A model generated the notes under the pieces. It ran no database searches, was not told the DNA's origin, and saw only the letters and a list, made by a program, of their open reading frames with translations. A stretch of 64,000 bases of DNA from Sulfodiicoccus acidiphilus (GTDB lineage: Archaea > Thermoproteota > Thermoprotei_A > Sulfolobales > Sulfolobaceae): the NCBI RefSeq assembly GCF_003967175.1, contig NZ_AP018553.1, forward strand, positions 434,001-498,000. Direction: 5' to 3'. The translations under genes and the position numbers were made by a program. How positions within the stretch are numbered: position 1 is the stretch's first letter; each line of letters starts with the position of its first letter. Shown here piece after piece: positions 1 to 8,372 of the stretch.

Positions 1-1
1 G

Positions 2-823
2 ATGATAAGGACAGGCGCCTTCGACGTTGTGGTGGTGGAGGCTCACGGGAAGCCCTCGGAAGTGAAGTCCTACGGGGACGTGGAGCGTATGTCCCAGGAC
101 CCCATATATGTCAGGCCCCTTAACTTCCCAAACTATCACAGCGTCAAGGCCGTGGAGGCCAAGGCGTTCATGCGATCGGCCAAACTAACGAGGGAGGACT
201 TGGGGCTGTACGTCTCCCAGACTAAGAGGAACGGGCTCTTAAGCTCAAGGGCTCCTCACGCCTCTGACCTTTCCGTAGACGCTTACCTGCACGAAGAGCA
301 GGTGCTCGGTCCCTTATCAGAGAGCGATCTCGCTCCCAGGACAGATGCCTCGTTGGTGTTCGTGGTAGCCTCTGAGGCCAAGGCCAGGGAACTCTCTGGC
401 TCGCCGGTTTGGTTAATGGGCGTGGGGTGGGCGTCGGACTACCACACTCCATCGTACAGGAACCTAGAGATCGACATGTCAGCTAGGAACGCGGCGAGGA
501 TGGCCTTCAAGCTCGCTGGGATAGAGGACCCCAAGAGGAAGCTAGGGTTCGCGGAAGTCGACGAAAGGTATAGCTTCGTGGCCCTTCGGGATCTGGTCTC
601 AATGGGACTGGTAGACGACGTTAGGAGTGCGTTGAATGGAGGAGATCTGTCTAGAGAGGGCAGTCTCCCCGTGAACAGGAGGGGAGGTGCCCTCAGCGAG
701 GGCCTTCCTCTGGAGGCCCATGGGTTAGCGAGGCTCGCTGCGGCGTGCGACCTCTTAGATGGTGTAGGAGTGGTGGTTAGTGGCACGGGGAACACGACCG
801 CAGTAGTGGTGGTGACGCCTTGA
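2..823 (+). CDS. Thiolase-fold protein, C-terminal part (5' end outside window)
   Basis: Partial gene: the frame is open to the left edge, so the first in-window ATG is probably not the start. The 273 visible residues cover the C-terminal two thirds of a thiolase/SCP2-type protein, beginning just after the place where the nucleophilic cysteine would lie. The conserved end motifs are altered: the usual GHP is GLP (in GGALSEGLPLEAHG), and the terminal CxG region reads SGTGNTT without cysteine. It overlaps the next thiolase gene by 4 bases and heads an operon with two DUF35 genes. By family it should bind acyl-CoA. Whether it acts as a thiolase, an aldolase or a structural partner cannot be read from the sequence. 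Confidence 0.8.
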   Translation: MIRTGAFDVVVVEAHGKPSEVKSYGDVERMSQDPIYVRPLNFPNYHSVKAVEAKAFMRSAKLTREDLGLYVSQTKRNGLLSSRAPHASDLSVDAYLHEEQVLGPLSESDLAPRTDASLVFVVASEAKARELSGSPVWLMGVGWASDYHTPSYRNLEIDMSARNAARMAFKLAGIEDPKRKLGFAEVDERYSFVALRDLVSMGLVDDVRSALNGGDLSREGSLPVNRRGGALSEGLPLEAHGLARLAAACDLLDGVGVVVSGTGNTTAVVVVTP

Positions 824-1998
824 GGCCAAACGTAAATGTGAAGAATAGAGTTGCTGTCGTAGGGGCTGGGCTCACCCTATTCAGGAGGAGGCTCCTGGAA
901 ACTCCACAGGAACTAGCTTGGATCGCCGCCAAGCAGGCCCTGCAGGAGGCTGGTCTGGACTTCAAGGACGTGGACTGCGTTGTTAGCGGGAGCGCTCCAG
1001 ACGCCTTCGACGGCGTCCACATGAAAGGTGAATACTACGTCGAGGGTGTGGCCGACGGGAAGCCTCACGTCAGGGTCTACGTGGGCGGGGGGACTGGTGT
1101 GTTCGTTCCCGTTGCAGCCTGGTGGCACGTAGCGTCTGGACTGTGTAAGAGGGTGCTGGTCCTAGCGGAGGAGAAGATGAGCTCTGCCGCTCAGCCCCAC
1201 CCTCAAGCGGTGTTCAAACACATATGGGATCCTCTAATCGAGAAACCACTCAACCCGAACTTGATATGGATCTTCGCCATGGAGATGCACAGGTACATGT
1301 ATAGGTGTGGCGTCAAAAAAGAGGACATAGCGCTAGTGTCCGTGAAAAACAAAAGAAATGCCCTAGACCACCCCTCGGCTCAGGCTGCGGGCAGGATCAC
1401 TGTTGAGGACGTGCTTAACAGTGAAATGTTAGTGTACCCAGTTAACAGGCTCGACGTATCTCCTGTGTCAGATGGGGCGGCGGCCCTAGTCATGGTATCC
1501 GAAGAGTGGGCCAACAGGCTCACAGACAACCCGGTTTGGGTCGAGGGTATCGGGTTCAACTTGGATTCCACCAACTGGACCAATAGGGACCTCTCTTTCC
1601 CAGTTTACGTGAGAAGGGCCGCGGAGATGGCCTATAGGTTAGCCGGAGTAACTAACCCAGCGAAAGAGATAGACGTGGTTGAACCCTACGACCCCTTTGA
1701 CTACAAGGAGCTCCACCACATGGAGGGACTTGGGCTCTGTGCTCCTTGCGGGGCCGCCAAGTTGACGAGAGAAGGACTGACACAGAGGGACGGCGAGCTT
1801 CCCACCAGCCCTAGCGGCGGATTACTTGGAGTAGGGAATCCTATAGCGGCAGCGGGACTGATGAAGGTGGCCGAGATCTTCTGGCAACTGCGAGGTGAGG
1901 CCGGGGCAAGACAGGTAAAAAAGGACGCGGTGACTGGACTGGCCCAGGCCTGGGGGGACCTTATGCAAGTTGGGACAGTGGTGGTGATGAGGAGGTGA
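820..1998 (+). CDS. Thiolase-like protein lacking the canonical catalytic residues
   Basis: A 392-residue thiolase-superfamily protein, full length for the family, starting at a TTG that overlaps the upstream stop. The fold is recognisable (LVLAEEKMS near residue 118; NPIAAAG near 340), but the nucleophile position reads VGGGTGVF with no cysteine, GHP is GNP, and the C-terminal CxG is AWG. Claisen thiolase chemistry is therefore unlikely. Related SCP2-thiolase-like proteins without this cysteine act as retro-aldolases when paired with DUF35 proteins (Ltp2/ChsH2 in bacterial steroid side-chain breakdown), and the two DUF35 genes directly downstream fit such a complex. The aldolase role is inference. 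Confidence 0.85.
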   Translation: MRPNVNVKNRVAVVGAGLTLFRRRLLETPQELAWIAAKQALQEAGLDFKDVDCVVSGSAPDAFDGVHMKGEYYVEGVADGKPHVRVYVGGGTGVFVPVAAWWHVASGLCKRVLVLAEEKMSSAAQPHPQAVFKHIWDPLIEKPLNPNLIWIFAMEMHRYMYRCGVKKEDIALVSVKNKRNALDHPSAQAAGRITVEDVLNSEMLVYPVNRLDVSPVSDGAAALVMVSEEWANRLTDNPVWVEGIGFNLDSTNWTNRDLSFPVYVRRAAEMAYRLAGVTNPAKEIDVVEPYDPFDYKELHHMEGLGLCAPCGAAKLTREGLTQRDGELPTSPSGGLLGVGNPIAAAGLMKVAEIFWQLRGEAGARQVKKDAVTGLAQAWGDLMQVGTVVVMRR

Positions 1999-2504
1999 AT
2001 TCGACGAAGGGCACGCCCCTCAGCGAGGAGGACTTCAAGAGGGCCGTGAAAGAGATCACTAGGCCGAGAGCAGTCTACGACGTGGCCCCAGGAGAGGCAT
2101 ACTCTAGGTTCTTCCGTGGATTGAAGGAAGGGAAGATCTTGGGAACTAGGTGCCCCTCCTGTCGTCTGGTTCACGTTCCCCCTAAGGTATACTGTCAGTA
2201 CTGCTACGTCCCACTTACTGAGTGGGTGGAGGTAAAAGATGAGGGATACGTGGAGACCGCTGTCGTGGTTTACATAGCTGCGGAGAGGGAAAGGTTGGAG
2301 ACGCCAGAAGTGGTTGGGGTTGTGCGGCTTGAGGGATCTGGGGACGAGTACCGCTTTCCAGGGCTGATGCACAGGATCTGTGCCGACCCCGACGACGTTA
2401 AGTCGATGAAGCTCCTAGGATCTAAGGTGAGGGCTAGATGGGCAAAGGAGAAACAGGGAGGAATAAACGACATAGAGTGTTTCGAGGTGGTACAATGGAA
2501 GTGA
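1995..2504 (+). CDS. DUF35 zinc-ribbon/OB-fold acyl-CoA-binding protein
   Basis: 169 residues. After about 45 residues comes the short helix of the family (YSRFFRGLKEGKILGTRC), then a rubredoxin-like zinc ribbon CPSC...CQYC near residues 54-71, then an OB-fold domain. The GTG start overlaps the TGA of the thiolase gene by 4 bases, so the two are translationally coupled. DUF35 proteins form complexes with thiolase-superfamily enzymes and position the CoA substrate. This one probably partners one of the two thiolase-like proteins upstream. Which one is not evident. Confidence 0.88.
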   Translation: MNSTKGTPLSEEDFKRAVKEITRPRAVYDVAPGEAYSRFFRGLKEGKILGTRCPSCRLVHVPPKVYCQYCYVPLTEWVEVKDEGYVETAVVVYIAAERERLETPEVVGVVRLEGSGDEYRFPGLMHRICADPDDVKSMKLLGSKVRARWAKEKQGGINDIECFEVVQWK

Positions 2505-2902
2505 GAATGGAAATAGATGCCTACGAGTACACTCCAGGTCCAATGGGGGATAAGTGGCTTGAGGAGCTAAAGCAGGGAAGACTCACGGCCTCGAAGTGCT
2601 CTTCGTGTGGGACGGTCTTTCTACCTCCTAAGTTGTATTGTCCTGTGTGCAGAGGTGAGGCGAAGGAGCTCGTTCCCACTGGGAAGGGAAGGGCCGTAAA
2701 CGTGGTGCAGGTGAAAGTGGACGATGAGGGGAAGAAACTGACTAGACCCGTGAAGCTAGCCTTGATACGTTTTGACGGGATCTTCGGGGGACTGCTCCAT
2801 TACGTGTCAGACGAAGTCGAGGAGGGAGACCAGGTCAAACCGAAGTTCAAGGTAGAGAGGAGGGGATCCATAACTGACATTGAGTTCTTCGAGAGGGTTT
2901 GA
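2495..2902 (+). CDS. Second DUF35 zinc-ribbon/OB-fold protein
   Basis: 135 residues from the ATG at 2495, chosen over an upstream in-frame ATG because GAGGTGG lies 5 bases before it and it overlaps the previous stop by 10 bases. The family order is clear: an N-terminal helix (WLEELKQGRLTASKC), a zinc ribbon CSSC...CPVC, then an OB domain (VVQVKVDDEG, LLHYVSDEVEEGDQV). Two DUF35 genes behind two thiolase-like genes suggest two thiolase/DUF35 pairs or one mixed complex. This is the last gene of the operon; a T-rich stretch (3040-3120) follows and may serve for termination. Confidence 0.87.
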   Translation: MEVRMEIDAYEYTPGPMGDKWLEELKQGRLTASKCSSCGTVFLPPKLYCPVCRGEAKELVPTGKGRAVNVVQVKVDDEGKKLTRPVKLALIRFDGIFGGLLHYVSDEVEEGDQVKPKFKVERRGSITDIEFFERV

Positions 2903-3127
2903 ACGGCTACGCTGGTCGGATCTCCACTGATACGGGTGCTTCTAAATGTCCTCGATCAATCCTCGATGAGACAAGTTCTATTTCCCGGCACGCATAGATG
3001 ACAACGTAGAACTCCTTTCTCTCTATCAATACCTACTCTTTTTCTCCTTCATCTCTTTAATTTCCTCACTTTAGTTTTTCTCTCCATTTTTCTCCTAGTT
3101 CGTCATCACCTCTACTTAACTTTATTG

Positions 3128-3383
3128 ACGTTTGAGGGGGTTAAAGTCCCCTCCCCAGGGAAGGTCCACTCGTAGAAACGTTTCGCTCGCGAAACGAAAG
3201 CGATCGCACCTCTGCCGTAAAGGTGGATACCTAGTGACCGCGGGGAACTCGGTGAAGGACGAAACTCGTAACCTCCCTTCCACACCGTTCCTCCTTCGCG
3301 GTGAGGGGACCCGGTTGGCTCAGGGAATGGGAAACCCAGGTCGCAAGGACGCCACGTCCGTCAGGGTGGGGGTAGTTCGCACG
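3128..3383 (+). repeat. Repeat R1, copy 1 (short IS-like element with hairpin ends)
   Basis: About 255 bases. The left end has the pattern GGGGGTTAAAGTCCCC followed by a G/C-rich arm. The right end reads AAGGACGCCACGTCCGTCAG and then GTAGTTC. The same two ends, more intact, bound 47408-47700, and the right-end hairpin resembles that of the tnpB element at 20890-22155. I infer a small non-autonomous or decayed IS200/IS605-type element. No protein is visible. Confidence 0.5.
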
Positions 3384-3511
3384 TGATAAAACCATCCCGA
3401 CTCAACTTTCAACGTTTACCTCTCTACATCTCCCAGCCGACCTTTATCGTCCACGAGACCTAGTGAAATGTGCCCATCATAGGTTGGAAGATCCGTTTAT
3501 AGGAGGCACGT

Positions 3512-3739
3512 GATCTGACTTCCTCCCCTCCCCCCGGAAGGGTTCACTCCCAGAGGGCTCGTCGTTCCCACCATCAACTCGAAACTGCATTTCTCATTTG
3601 GTGGGCAGACGAGTGGATCAGAGAGCCACCCCCACTTAAAGAGGGACCTTTCCTCCTTGACGTCCAGCCCCTTAAGGGGGAAGGAAGGCGTTGCTTTCCC
3701 CTCCCGCAGTTTCTGAGTCCTCAATCGAGCTGGAAGAGG
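3512..3739 (-). repeat. Repeat R2, copy A
   Basis: Read on the minus strand it aligns along about 225 bases with 8098-8327. Shared blocks include GGTGGGAACGACGAGCCC, TCTCTGATCCACTCG and the end GGGAGGAAGTCAGAT. It is also related to 18251-18465 and 24451-24666. No gene is convincing inside it: the open frames of the copies match only because the DNA matches. The nature is unknown; a MITE or a structured RNA are the options. Confidence 0.65.
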
Positions 3740-3788
3740 GAAGTCGTGAGCGTCACTAAGAAAATTTAGATAAAGAAGTGTTTAAACT

Positions 3789-4388
3789 TTAAACTGTGAG
3801 CACTGGAATGGTAGAGTCGTTCGTACCGCTCTTCCAAAGGTAGATGGTGGCGTAAGTCCTCACCGGCTTCCACTTCTCGCCCAACTGGAGCACCTGCTTC
3901 CTGTCGGGGACGGATCCATTGAAGTAGAGTCTTCCTATCGCCTTCCTCACACCTAGGTCCCCGGCCGGGAGAACATCCTCCCTTCTTAGACAAAAAATGA
4001 GGTACATCTGAGCAGTCCACTCCCCTATTCCCCTCATGGTCGTTAATGTTGCTAAAACCTCGTCGTCTGACTTCCAAGTGAGGGCCTCCAAGTCTAAGGT
4101 TCCTTGCTCCACTGCCTTAGCTATGGAGATTATATACTCAACTTTTCTCCTCGAGAGACCCACCCCAGTCAGAATGGAGGAGTGAGCCACGATCGACTCG
4201 GGGGTAGTCCCAATAGACCGGAGCCTCGCCACCACGGCGGAAGCTGCCTTCCAGCTAAGTTGCTGCCACACCACCGCCTCTATTAGGCCGAAGAACTTGT
4301 CTTTAATCTCGGGTCTTAGCTTCCCGTACTTCTGGACTAGCATTCTCATGACATCGTCCTTCAGGGCCAATTGTTCATGAGGGCCCAT
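3789..4388 (-). CDS. alkA: DNA-3-methyladenine glycosylase II (AlkA-type, HhH-GPD)
   Basis: 199 residues. Base-excision repair glycosylase removing alkylated purines. The helix-hairpin-helix is MRGIGEWTAQMYL (residues 118-130), followed by the catalytic Asp144 in LPAGDLGVRKAIG. The N-terminal part VVWQQLSWKAAS (about 39-50) is the usual first conserved block. There is no C-terminal iron-sulfur cysteine cluster, which fits AlkA rather than endonuclease III. The gene stands alone with an ATG start at 4388; its 3' neighbour is repeat R2 copy A. Confidence 0.92.
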   Translation of the reverse strand: MGPHEQLALKDDVMRMLVQKYGKLRPEIKDKFFGLIEAVVWQQLSWKAASAVVARLRSIGTTPESIVAHSSILTGVGLSRRKVEYIISIAKAVEQGTLDLEALTWKSDDEVLATLTTMRGIGEWTAQMYLIFCLRREDVLPAGDLGVRKAIGRLYFNGSVPDRKQVLQLGEKWKPVRTYATIYLWKSGTNDSTIPVLTV

Positions 4389-4790
4389 GTTTCCTTCTTA
4401 CCTCGCCAAGGTTAATAGGATGTTAGGGCTGAAACCCTCTTCCACGTTGACGGAAATGTTTTTGGTTTATACGTTAATTTCGTTAATAGTAGACGACCTC
4501 TAACGCCGATTTGAGCTCCGCCTGGGGGGAGTGATCATGGAGATGCGAGCCCCCTCGTCGCTGGGCCCCCAAGGAGCCCAGTCCCCTAAACGTGATCTGG
4601 ACGACCGCGGGGTTGAGGGACGAGTCCCTACACTCGATCGCAAATCAACTTGAAACAACTGAAATGAAAGCGTGGAGACAAACGGGATCTAGTGCGACTG
4701 CCCCTTCAATTCACTCGCGAGGATGACTCAGAGAATCCTTGAAGTTCCAGGTACACCATGAGACCTGGAAAGGTGAGGTATCACATCACT
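4389..4790. other. Gene-free stretch
   Basis: About 400 bases between alkA and the thioesterase gene. A G/C-rich part (4500-4620) contains short inverted repeats such as GGGCCCCCAAGGAGCCC and could form a structured transcript. I could not match it to a known RNA family. Nothing else is recognised. Confidence 0.4.
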
Positions 4791-5228
4791 TCACATTCTT
4801 CTCAAGATGTACCACGTGCCAAGGGCCTTGGCTCCCAATGTCCCCGACGAGTCCCTGAACTCTAGGTCTACCACCACTGTGGTTCGTCCTTTCCTCACTA
4901 TTTTCCCTTCCGAGGTGAAGGGGCCTTTTCTCATTGGTTCGAGAAAGTTGACCTTGAGTTCCTGCGTTACCTGATCTTCTCCATCGTTCACAGTCATCAC
5001 TGTGAGACCACCCGTGTAATCCATCACCGTCATTACGGCTCCTCCATGTAGGATGTCCCCCGTTCTGGTGATCTCCTTGTGAAACGGAATCTCAAGCACA
5101 GCCCTCCCTTCCTCTAGTTTCACAATCCTTAACTTGAGGAACTTGAAGAACGGTTCGAGTTCCTCGAAGGTCTTGTTAACGGCCTCCAGGTCCTCCATCA
5201 TATTCCTGATGGCTTGCGCCCTGCCCAT
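4791..5228 (-). CDS. PaaI-type hotdog thioesterase
   Basis: 145 residues, the usual size for a single hotdog domain. The signature [15 protein letters not shown] (from residue 61) is that of PaaI/YdiI acyl-CoA thioesterases, and the strand [10 protein letters not shown] precedes it. It probably hydrolyses a CoA thioester in the cytoplasm; the substrate is unknown. It stands alone, and the other CoA genes in the window (0-3 kb and 44-46 kb) are too far away to call an operon. Confidence 0.85.
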   Translation of the reverse strand: MGRAQAIRNMMEDLEAVNKTFEELEPFFKFLKLRIVKLEEGRAVLEIPFHKEITRTGDILHGGAVMTVMDYTGGLTVMTVNDGEDQVTQELKVNFLEPMRKGPFTSEGKIVRKGRTTVVVDLEFRDSSGTLGAKALGTWYILRRM

Positions 5229-5520
5229 GACATAGATAGGTTGCAGTTGACTAAGAAAGCTTTCCTCATCTACAAAAACGTACAGGGCCCCTCGCTTCTA
5301 GCCGACCTGAGCGCGGCTTATCGCGAACAAAAGGAGGACTCCGAGGATCTCGAAAGAGCTAAGTTTTCTGCTAGTTGACCCTGAAAGTCTGCGGTAATGG
5401 AAGGTCCTCTTCCTTAATGGAACTCCTCAGGACTATTTCTTAGACTGTTTTCCTTACCTAGAGATTAAAGGGCCAGTCAAAGTACATTCGACTTTAGTCC
5501 TCCACCAAGTCCCCTTGCAG

Positions 5521-5937
5521 TCACGGATGGTGAGAGTTTGTTCTCTCATTTTTCATTTCTTTCATTATCTTTGCTGTCAAGTAACCCCACATTATTAAGT
5601 AGGCCGCTGGGAACACGTAAAATCCTGCCACCATTAAGACGTCCAATACCGTTATTACTGGTGCTCTACCGAATTGTAGGAGTGCCCTAAAATGGGCCCT
5701 GGATAAAGACGAGGTGATCATGGCTACCGTGGCTAGGGAGGCTCCTAGATGTATGGCCCACTCTTTTCCTGCCCTTATCTCGAGCGCAGCGAAGAGGACC
5801 AAGAGCACCGCAAGAGCTGTGAATATGGTGAGAATTTCCGGTACCAGCTTGTAGAACCAGAGTAGACCTCCACCGGCCCCCACTGAAACTGCAGAGGCCA
5901 AGGACAACGCAGCTAACACTTTCCTTCTACGACACAA
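5521..5937 (-). CDS. Small membrane protein, four predicted membrane segments
   Basis: 138 residues from a TTG start. Hydrophobic segments lie near residues 8-28, 34-52, 64-80 and 97-122, with a positive N-terminus (MCRRRK) and a charged tail (IMKEMKNERTNSHHP). There is no recognised domain. The neighbours (thioesterase on one side, coiled-coil gene on the other, all on the minus strand) give no functional hint. Function unknown. Confidence 0.6.
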   Translation of the reverse strand: MCRRRKVLAALSLASAVSVGAGGGLLWFYKLVPEILTIFTALAVLLVLFAALEIRAGKEWAIHLGASLATVAMITSSLSRAHFRALLQFGRAPVITVLDVLMVAGFYVFPAAYLIMWGYLTAKIMKEMKNERTNSHHP

Positions 5938-5996
5938 GGATTTCTTCGCACCTCTCCTCTGACGGTACTGATCCCTCGTTTTCTAGTGTACCCTTT

Positions 5997-6785
5997 TCAA
6001 CCTTCTTTGTTCTCCATTTTGCGTAGAAGGGTGGCGAGCCGCTTCCTTAGCGATCCCACCTTCTTATCAATTTCGTTGACCTTACTGTCAAGAACTTCAA
6101 CTTTACTGTTCAGTCCATCCATCCTACCGTTCATCTCGTTCCTGAAGGAGTCCACCTTGCTGTCTACGGCCTCTATCCTCTTCTCTAGTCCATCCATCCT
6201 ACTGTTCAGTCCATCCATCCTACCGTTCATCTCGTTCCTGAAGGAGTCCACCTTGCTGTCTACGGCCTCTATCCTCTTCTCTAGTCCATCCATCCTACTG
6301 TTCAGTCCATCCATCCTACCGTTCATCTCGTTCCTGAAGGAGTCCACCTTGCTGTCTACGGCCTCTATCCTCTTCTCTAGTCCATCCATCCTACTGTTCA
6401 GTCCATCCATCCTACCGTTCATCTCGTTCCTGAAGGAGTCCACCTTGCTGTCTACGGCCTCTATCCTCTTCTCTAGTCCATCCATCCTACTGTTCAGTCC
6501 ATCCATCCTACCGTTCATCTCGTTCCTGAAGGAGTCCACCTTGCTGTCTACGGCCTCTATCCTCTTCTCTAGTCCATCCATCCTACTGTTCAGTCCATCC
6601 ATCCTACCGTTCATCTCTTGCCTCAGACCTGAAATCTCCGCTCTAACAGCTTGCATCGCCTGGGAGAAAATGAGCATCATCACTTCAGAGTCGGTCAATT
6701 TCTTGCCTTCTTGGACTTTCTTGACAATTTTCTCCGAGAACTGCTTCAGAACGGCGTCTATTATTGCCGCTGAAATCTCGGCCAT
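5997..6785 (-). CDS. Coiled-coil protein with 32-residue tandem repeats
   Basis: 262 residues. Residues 1-55 form a helical N-terminal region (AEISAAIIDAVLKQFSEKIV). The centre is five exact repeats of 32 residues, each made of MNGRMDG, LNSRMDG, LEKRIEA and an 11-residue VDSKVDSFRNE step, so three heptads plus one hendecad per unit. The C-terminus continues the coil (VEVLDSKVNEIDKKVGSL). It should form a long rod. Proteins of this build occur in Sulfolobales chromosomes and plasmids; the role is unknown. The minus-strand TATA-like TTTTTATAACTG sits about 30 bases before the ATG. The large frame on the opposite strand is only its mirror. Confidence 0.85.
   Translation of the reverse strand: MAEISAAIIDAVLKQFSEKIVKKVQEGKKLTDSEVMMLIFSQAMQAVRAEISGLRQEMNGRMDGLNSRMDGLEKRIEAVDSKVDSFRNEMNGRMDGLNSRMDGLEKRIEAVDSKVDSFRNEMNGRMDGLNSRMDGLEKRIEAVDSKVDSFRNEMNGRMDGLNSRMDGLEKRIEAVDSKVDSFRNEMNGRMDGLNSRMDGLEKRIEAVDSKVDSFRNEMNGRMDGLNSKVEVLDSKVNEIDKKVGSLRKRLATLLRKMENKEG
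6111..6590. repeat. Five perfect 96-bp tandem repeats
   Basis: The unit starts at 6111, 6207, 6303, 6399 and 6495, and a sixth partial unit at 6591 diverges after about 27 bases. The copies show no base differences that I can see, although their protein could tolerate synonymous change. This points to recent expansion or ongoing homogenisation. Confidence 0.9.
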
Positions 6786-7986
6786 GTTATAAACTATCCC
6801 TACTAACAGTTATAAAAATGGGGGTTTAGGAACCACATCCCCTAAACTCGACTAAAACGTTGTGAGGTATTCGATGTCATCCCCTCCGAAGGACTTTCTC
6901 CCGATGGTGGTGTGGAAAACTTCACCAGGAAGGACAGATAGGTTGACGAGAAGGTTCTTAGGTTTCAATAGATAAGGTTAAGGAATCTACAAACTAACTA
7001 GTCTAACGAGGGGAAGTAGTGTTGTTACTACATGTACTACGTGAGGATTCAAGTTCAGATTGTTAATGTGGACGTCAACTCCTCCTAAATGCAAGGAAAG
7101 GACCTTATGGAGAAGTTTCACTTCGAGCTTCGTTTCTATTTTTGGGTCTTCCTAGGAGACGTTCCTTCAACAGATGGGAATCCTCCTTAGATCTCCGCTA
7201 ACTTGTAGCTCTTGAAGCTTAGAGTCCATCTCTTAGCCACTAAGAAAGCCTAAATTCCCCAAAGACTGGCTCCTTAAACGTCCTATGATTAATTTGCCGA
7301 GTCCCGATGGATGAGGAAAAATAAATAAATGAGGACTTATGTGGGTGAACAACCCCTTACTAACGGGGCGTCATCGCCTCGAAGGTCTCCTGCTTCACAG
7401 AGCAATCTTGATTCCCCTTAACCATAGCGGAGGTTCAGAGGGACAGTTCCGTGAACAGTACGGAAGAGGAGTTACGGAAGATAGCTTTCCACAGGCGTAA
7501 GTTTCCCCCAGTCCCGAGAATGAGATCTAGCTTTTACAGCCGAGATCAGAGGATTCTTTGTTTTTATTATATAAAAACATTTCTATAAGGAGTCTGCCCG
7601 TCTCCTCATCCATAATGTTGTCTTGAAACGTGAGTGGAGGTAGACCACCCGCGAGGACGAATGGCCCCCTTCCACTCCAACACCAGTTCCCAGACTACGT
7701 GTCGAGACAGTTAAACGCAGCGACCTTCACCTAGACGCCCGAAAGGGGAGGGTCAGCTAAGTCACGCCTCCGTCCCAACCGTTGGCCAGAGGCGGGTGAA
7801 AGGGATCGCGCACACGTCCAAATACGCTGGACGACGCTCGGTGCCCGTGGGGCGCCCCACCCTCGTGGGGTCGCGAAGTAGGAAGCACCTCCGTAAGTGG
7901 TAGTGGTTCACAAGTGTGGTAAACAGAAAACTCAAGGTCACTCTATCAGAGCGGCTAAATGTGTGTAGAGAGATATCTTACAAAGT

Positions 7987-8045
7987 CGGGGGTTGAGGGG
8001 GCGGAAAGTCTCGCCTTTCACGGCGGGGACGGACAGCCCCCTCAT
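7987..8045 (+). repeat. Repeat R1 left-end hairpin, copy 2
   Basis: GGTTGAGGGGGCGGAAAGTC and the following GGGGACGGACAGCCCCCTCA match the left end of the element at 47408. The segment folds into a long hairpin. A matching right end in the same orientation was not found, so this is probably a solitary end. Confidence 0.5.
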
Positions 8046-8097
8046 ATTTATACTTCTTTGTGAAATTTCTCTTAGTGGTACTAACGACGCTCCTCCC

Positions 8098-8327
8098 CAG
8101 CTCGATCTAAGGTTTAATGGGACTGAGGGAGGAGCGAGCAGCGGCTTCAATTTCCTTTAAGGGACTAGACGTAATGGGTGAAAGTCCCCTCCTCTTCAAA
8201 TGGGAGTGGATCTCTGATCCACTCGACTGCCCACCAAACGAGACATGTAATCCCGAACCGATGGTGGGAACGACGAGCCCCCTGGGAGGGAACCCTCGTC
8301 CCTTCCAGGGCGGGGAGGAAGTCAGAT
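8098..8327 (+). repeat. Repeat R2, copy B
   Basis: Plus-oriented copy of the roughly 225-base R2 repeat, closest to copy A (3512-3739). Conserved features are TTTAATGGGACTGAGGGAGG, a potential hairpin from GGGACTAG to GAAAGTCCC, the block ATGGTGGGAACGACGAGCCC and the end GGGGAGGAAGTCAGAT. A 70-codon frame through it is shared with copy A but has no recognisable family or start signal. Confidence 0.65.
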
Positions 8328-8372
8328 AAGCTTAGGAAGGTATTTAATGTGAGATCACGTCTAAGTACTGCT

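Larger units (their letters stand above)
2903..3788. other. Gene-free stretch with repeat copies
   Basis: No convincing gene. It holds a T-rich, AT-rich segment (about 3030-3125), one copy of repeat family R1 (3128-3383) and one minus-oriented copy of repeat family R2 (3512-3739). The open frames here are short, have no family resemblance and lie within the repeats. Confidence 0.6.
6786..8372. other. 1.6-kb gene-free region with mobile-element fragments
   Basis: No intact gene is visible on either strand. It contains a minus-oriented right-end-like fragment of R1 (7342-7378, with ACGGGGCGTCATCGCC), a left-end-like R1 hairpin (7987-8045) and R2 copy B (8098-8327). The part from 6850 to 7340 shows nothing recognisable. 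The segment 7590-7880 is G/C-rich and full of short inverted repeats (for example GGCGCCCCACCCTCGTGGGG) and could be a structured RNA or the inner part of a dead element. Confidence 0.5.

Noticed and set aside
6111-6617. Regular repeats that might be a CRISPR array
   Set aside because: The units are contiguous 96-bp copies without variable spacers and lie in frame in a coiled-coil gene.
5986-6792. A 268-codon plus-strand frame rich in repeated serine/leucine/phenylalanine units
   Set aside because: It is the exact mirror of the coiled-coil gene on the minus strand; its regularity comes only from the 96-bp DNA repeat.
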